A stretch of DNA of 33,810 bases from Acidobacteriota bacterium (GTDB lineage Bacteria; Acidobacteriota; Aminicenantia; UBA2199): contig JAQUQF010000002.1 of NCBI GenBank assembly GCA_028749105.1, forward strand, positions 1-33,810. The letters run 5' to 3'. Each line of letters begins with the position of its first letter. The stretch's first letter is position 1. The position numbers and the translations under genes are program-made. The notes beneath the pieces are model-generated. The model was given only the letters and a program-made list of their open reading frames with translations. It was not told where the DNA came from and did no database searches. Positions 32,688 through 33,810 of this stretch are shown one piece after another.

Positions 32688-33810
32688 TTATCTTCGGCAG
32701 ATTTCTATCCAGTCCGCGTTCACTTCGGTCACCATGCCGGCGATCGAGGCATGGCAAACGGCTCCCAGCTTGTCAGCCGGCGGCGCGGCGATGACATCAC
32801 CCATTTTGACTTTTTCACCCTTTTTCACGGCAGGAGTGGCAGCGGCACCGGCATGGCGGCGCAAGGGGACACGCACACGCTTCGCTTCGTGATATCCGGC
32901 AAACGGCGCTTCCACGGCATATTCGGAAATGCCCGCTTTTTTCAATACCGTCGCAACGGGAATTCTGCGGTAGGCGATTTCAGGATGCACGGCAAGCGCC
33001 GTTCGTGTATGGGGATTCTTGATGCCGCGGGCAATCAGCAGCCTTTTGTATTCGGCTAGCACCCGGCGGGGAGAAAGGAGCATGGCGTCGCAGGCCAGGA
33101 GTTCGCACACGCCGCATTGGCTGCACAAAAAAGCGGAAGTGACGTGCCCGGCCGGTTCGGACAAGCCATAATCGAGCGAGCGCATGGTGAGGTGCGGATG
33201 CAGGTCATGTCCCAGAAGGCTGCGCGGGCAAAGGTCCGTACAGCGGAAACATTGGCAGCAGGAGGCCTTTGACTTTTTCACCATCTGGGTCACGCTCGTT
33301 TGTTTCAGCCGCACGATGAAATGGTCGGCAGGCAAAGCCACGATCCCGGAAGTGGTCCTGGCTATTCCCAGGCCGGGATCATCGATCAGGTTGCCCATCA
33401 TGGGACCGCCGTCGATCAGCACATCGCCGGGCTGGCTGGTCCCGCCGGCTTCTGCGAGCAGGTCGGCATACGGTGTTCCGATGGGCGCCACCAGCACGAC
33501 AGGACTGCGCACCGAACCGGAGACGGTGACCGGCCTTTCGGTCACCGGCTTGCCACCAAGGGCACCGGCCACCTGGGAGAGCGTAAGCACGTTGCAGACC
33601 ACGACACCGACATCAAGGGGCAGGCCCCCCTCGGGAATCACCCTGCCGGTGCAATCGAAAACAGTCAGGAATTCATCGCCCACGGGGTAATAGTCTTCCA
33701 AAAGGTGAATTTTGATGGTTCCGTCGCCGGGAAGCGCTTTCCGGACCGCGGCGACCACATCGTGATAACGGCCTTTGACCGCAATGACTCCCTGCCGGGC
33801 TCCGCAAGCT
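32688..33810 (-). CDS. pduS: PduS/RnfC-like flavo-iron-sulfur protein, cut by the window edge
   Basis: The frame is open to the last bases, so the N-terminus lies outside; 373 residues are visible, and full PduS is about 450. Visible in order: part of the nucleotide/flavin-binding region with GGLPLDVGVVVCNV, an SLBB-type segment (VSGSVRSPVVLVAPIG), two 4Fe-4S motifs (SCCQCFRCTDLCP, and LCSQCGVCELLAC with one residue more before the last Cys), and a C-terminal lipoyl-like hammerhead (KKGEKVKMGDVIAAP). In the Pdu system PduS reduces cobalamin and passes electrons to PduT. Here it would link an NADH-type donor inside to acceptors outside. Whether B12 is involved is unknown. Confidence 0.88.
   Translation of the reverse strand, partial: ACGARQGVIAVKGRYHDVVAAVRKALPGDGTIKIHLLEDYYPVGDEFLTVFDCTGRVIPEGGLPLDVGVVVCNVLTLSQVAGALGGKPVTERPVTVSGSVRSPVVLVAPIGTPYADLLAEAGGTSQPGDVLIDGGPMMGNLIDDPGLGIARTTSGIVALPADHFIVRLKQTSVTQMVKKSKASCCQCFRCTDLCPRSLLGHDLHPHLTMRSLDYGLSEPAGHVTSAFLCSQCGVCELLACDAMLLSPRRVLAEYKRLLIARGIKNPHTRTALAVHPEIAYRRIPVATVLKKAGISEYAVEAPFAGYHEAKRVRVPLRRHAGAAATPAVKKGEKVKMGDVIAAPPADKLGAVCHASIAGMVTEVNADWIEICRR

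Noticed and set aside
1..33810. tRNA, rRNA, riboswitch or integrase/attachment site
   Set aside because: None could be recognised by eye on either strand; small structured RNAs cannot be excluded without a covariance search.

Overview
The window is part of the chromosome of a Gram-negative (diderm), probably anaerobic bacterium. Diderm features are a LolA-like carrier, a FadL/PorV-type outer-membrane barrel and many signal peptides. Anaerobic features are a ferredoxin-linked indolepyruvate oxidoreductase, a phosphate acyltransferase and a bacterial microcompartment (BMC) with iron-sulfur electron carriers. Base composition is GC-rich over most of the window. The gene mix would fit an uncultured phylum such as Aminicenantes or a relative, but this is inference; no rRNA or other decisive marker is present.

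Layout. (1) 1-5.0 kb is an accessory, relatively AT-rich block: a small membrane protein, a methyltransferase, a B12-binding radical SAM protein translationally coupled to a NeuB-type nonulosonate synthase, and a membrane-anchored SGNH hydrolase. It looks like surface-glycan modification. (2) 5.1-12.5 kb, all minus strand: a GNAT-like protein, a DUF4097 adhesin-like repeat protein, a small Rho-N-like protein, RNase III, a HAMP/SpoIIE-type phosphatase, a sirtuin and an outer-membrane barrel. (3) 12.7-17.6 kb, minus strand: ricT-holB, a UvrA-family protein and a zinc-ribbon protein, separated by several inverted-repeat elements. (4) 17.8-23.8 kb, plus strand: iorA-iorB-phosphate acyltransferase (ferredoxin-linked 2-oxoacid oxidation leading to acyl phosphate), then a LolA-like gene, an ECF sigma factor, its zinc-finger anti-sigma and a bactofilin-like membrane protein. 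(5) 24.0-27.6 kb, minus strand: the translation operon rplM-rpsI-rpsB-tsf-pyrH-frr. (6) 27.8-29.1 kb, plus strand: two overlapping DUF507 genes and endonuclease III. (7) 29.1 kb to the right edge, minus strand: a BMC operon, cut by the window edge.

The BMC operon is the most interesting part. In transcription order it encodes a PduS/RnfC-like flavo-iron-sulfur protein (partial), a PduT-like tandem shell protein that keeps the presumed Fe-S cysteine, two EutN/CcmL pentamer vertex proteins, a deoxyribose-phosphate aldolase with an N-terminal amphipathic extension and a CxxCxxCxxC cluster, a second, probably permuted tandem BMC shell protein, and a class II aldolase with a C-terminal amphipathic encapsulation-type helix and an Asn where the third zinc His is expected. 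Two aldolases feeding aldehydes into a shell wired by Fe-S proteins suggests a sugar-phosphate-degrading BMC. The aldehyde dehydrogenase and hexameric shell protein expected for such a system are not in the window and may lie past the right edge.

Second theme: at least four kinds of imperfect inverted repeat sit in the spacers. One family occurs three times (12.5, 14.5 and 23.9 kb), and one copy supplies the last roughly 20 codons of the uvrA-like gene. Third theme: two genes (the SpoIIE phosphatase and the first DUF507 gene) have a good -10 box 6-7 nt from the start codon and no Shine-Dalgarno, which suggests leaderless mRNAs, while most other genes have clear GGAGG-type sites. No tRNA, rRNA, CRISPR array or transposase was found, and no gene-free stretch exceeds 300 bases.
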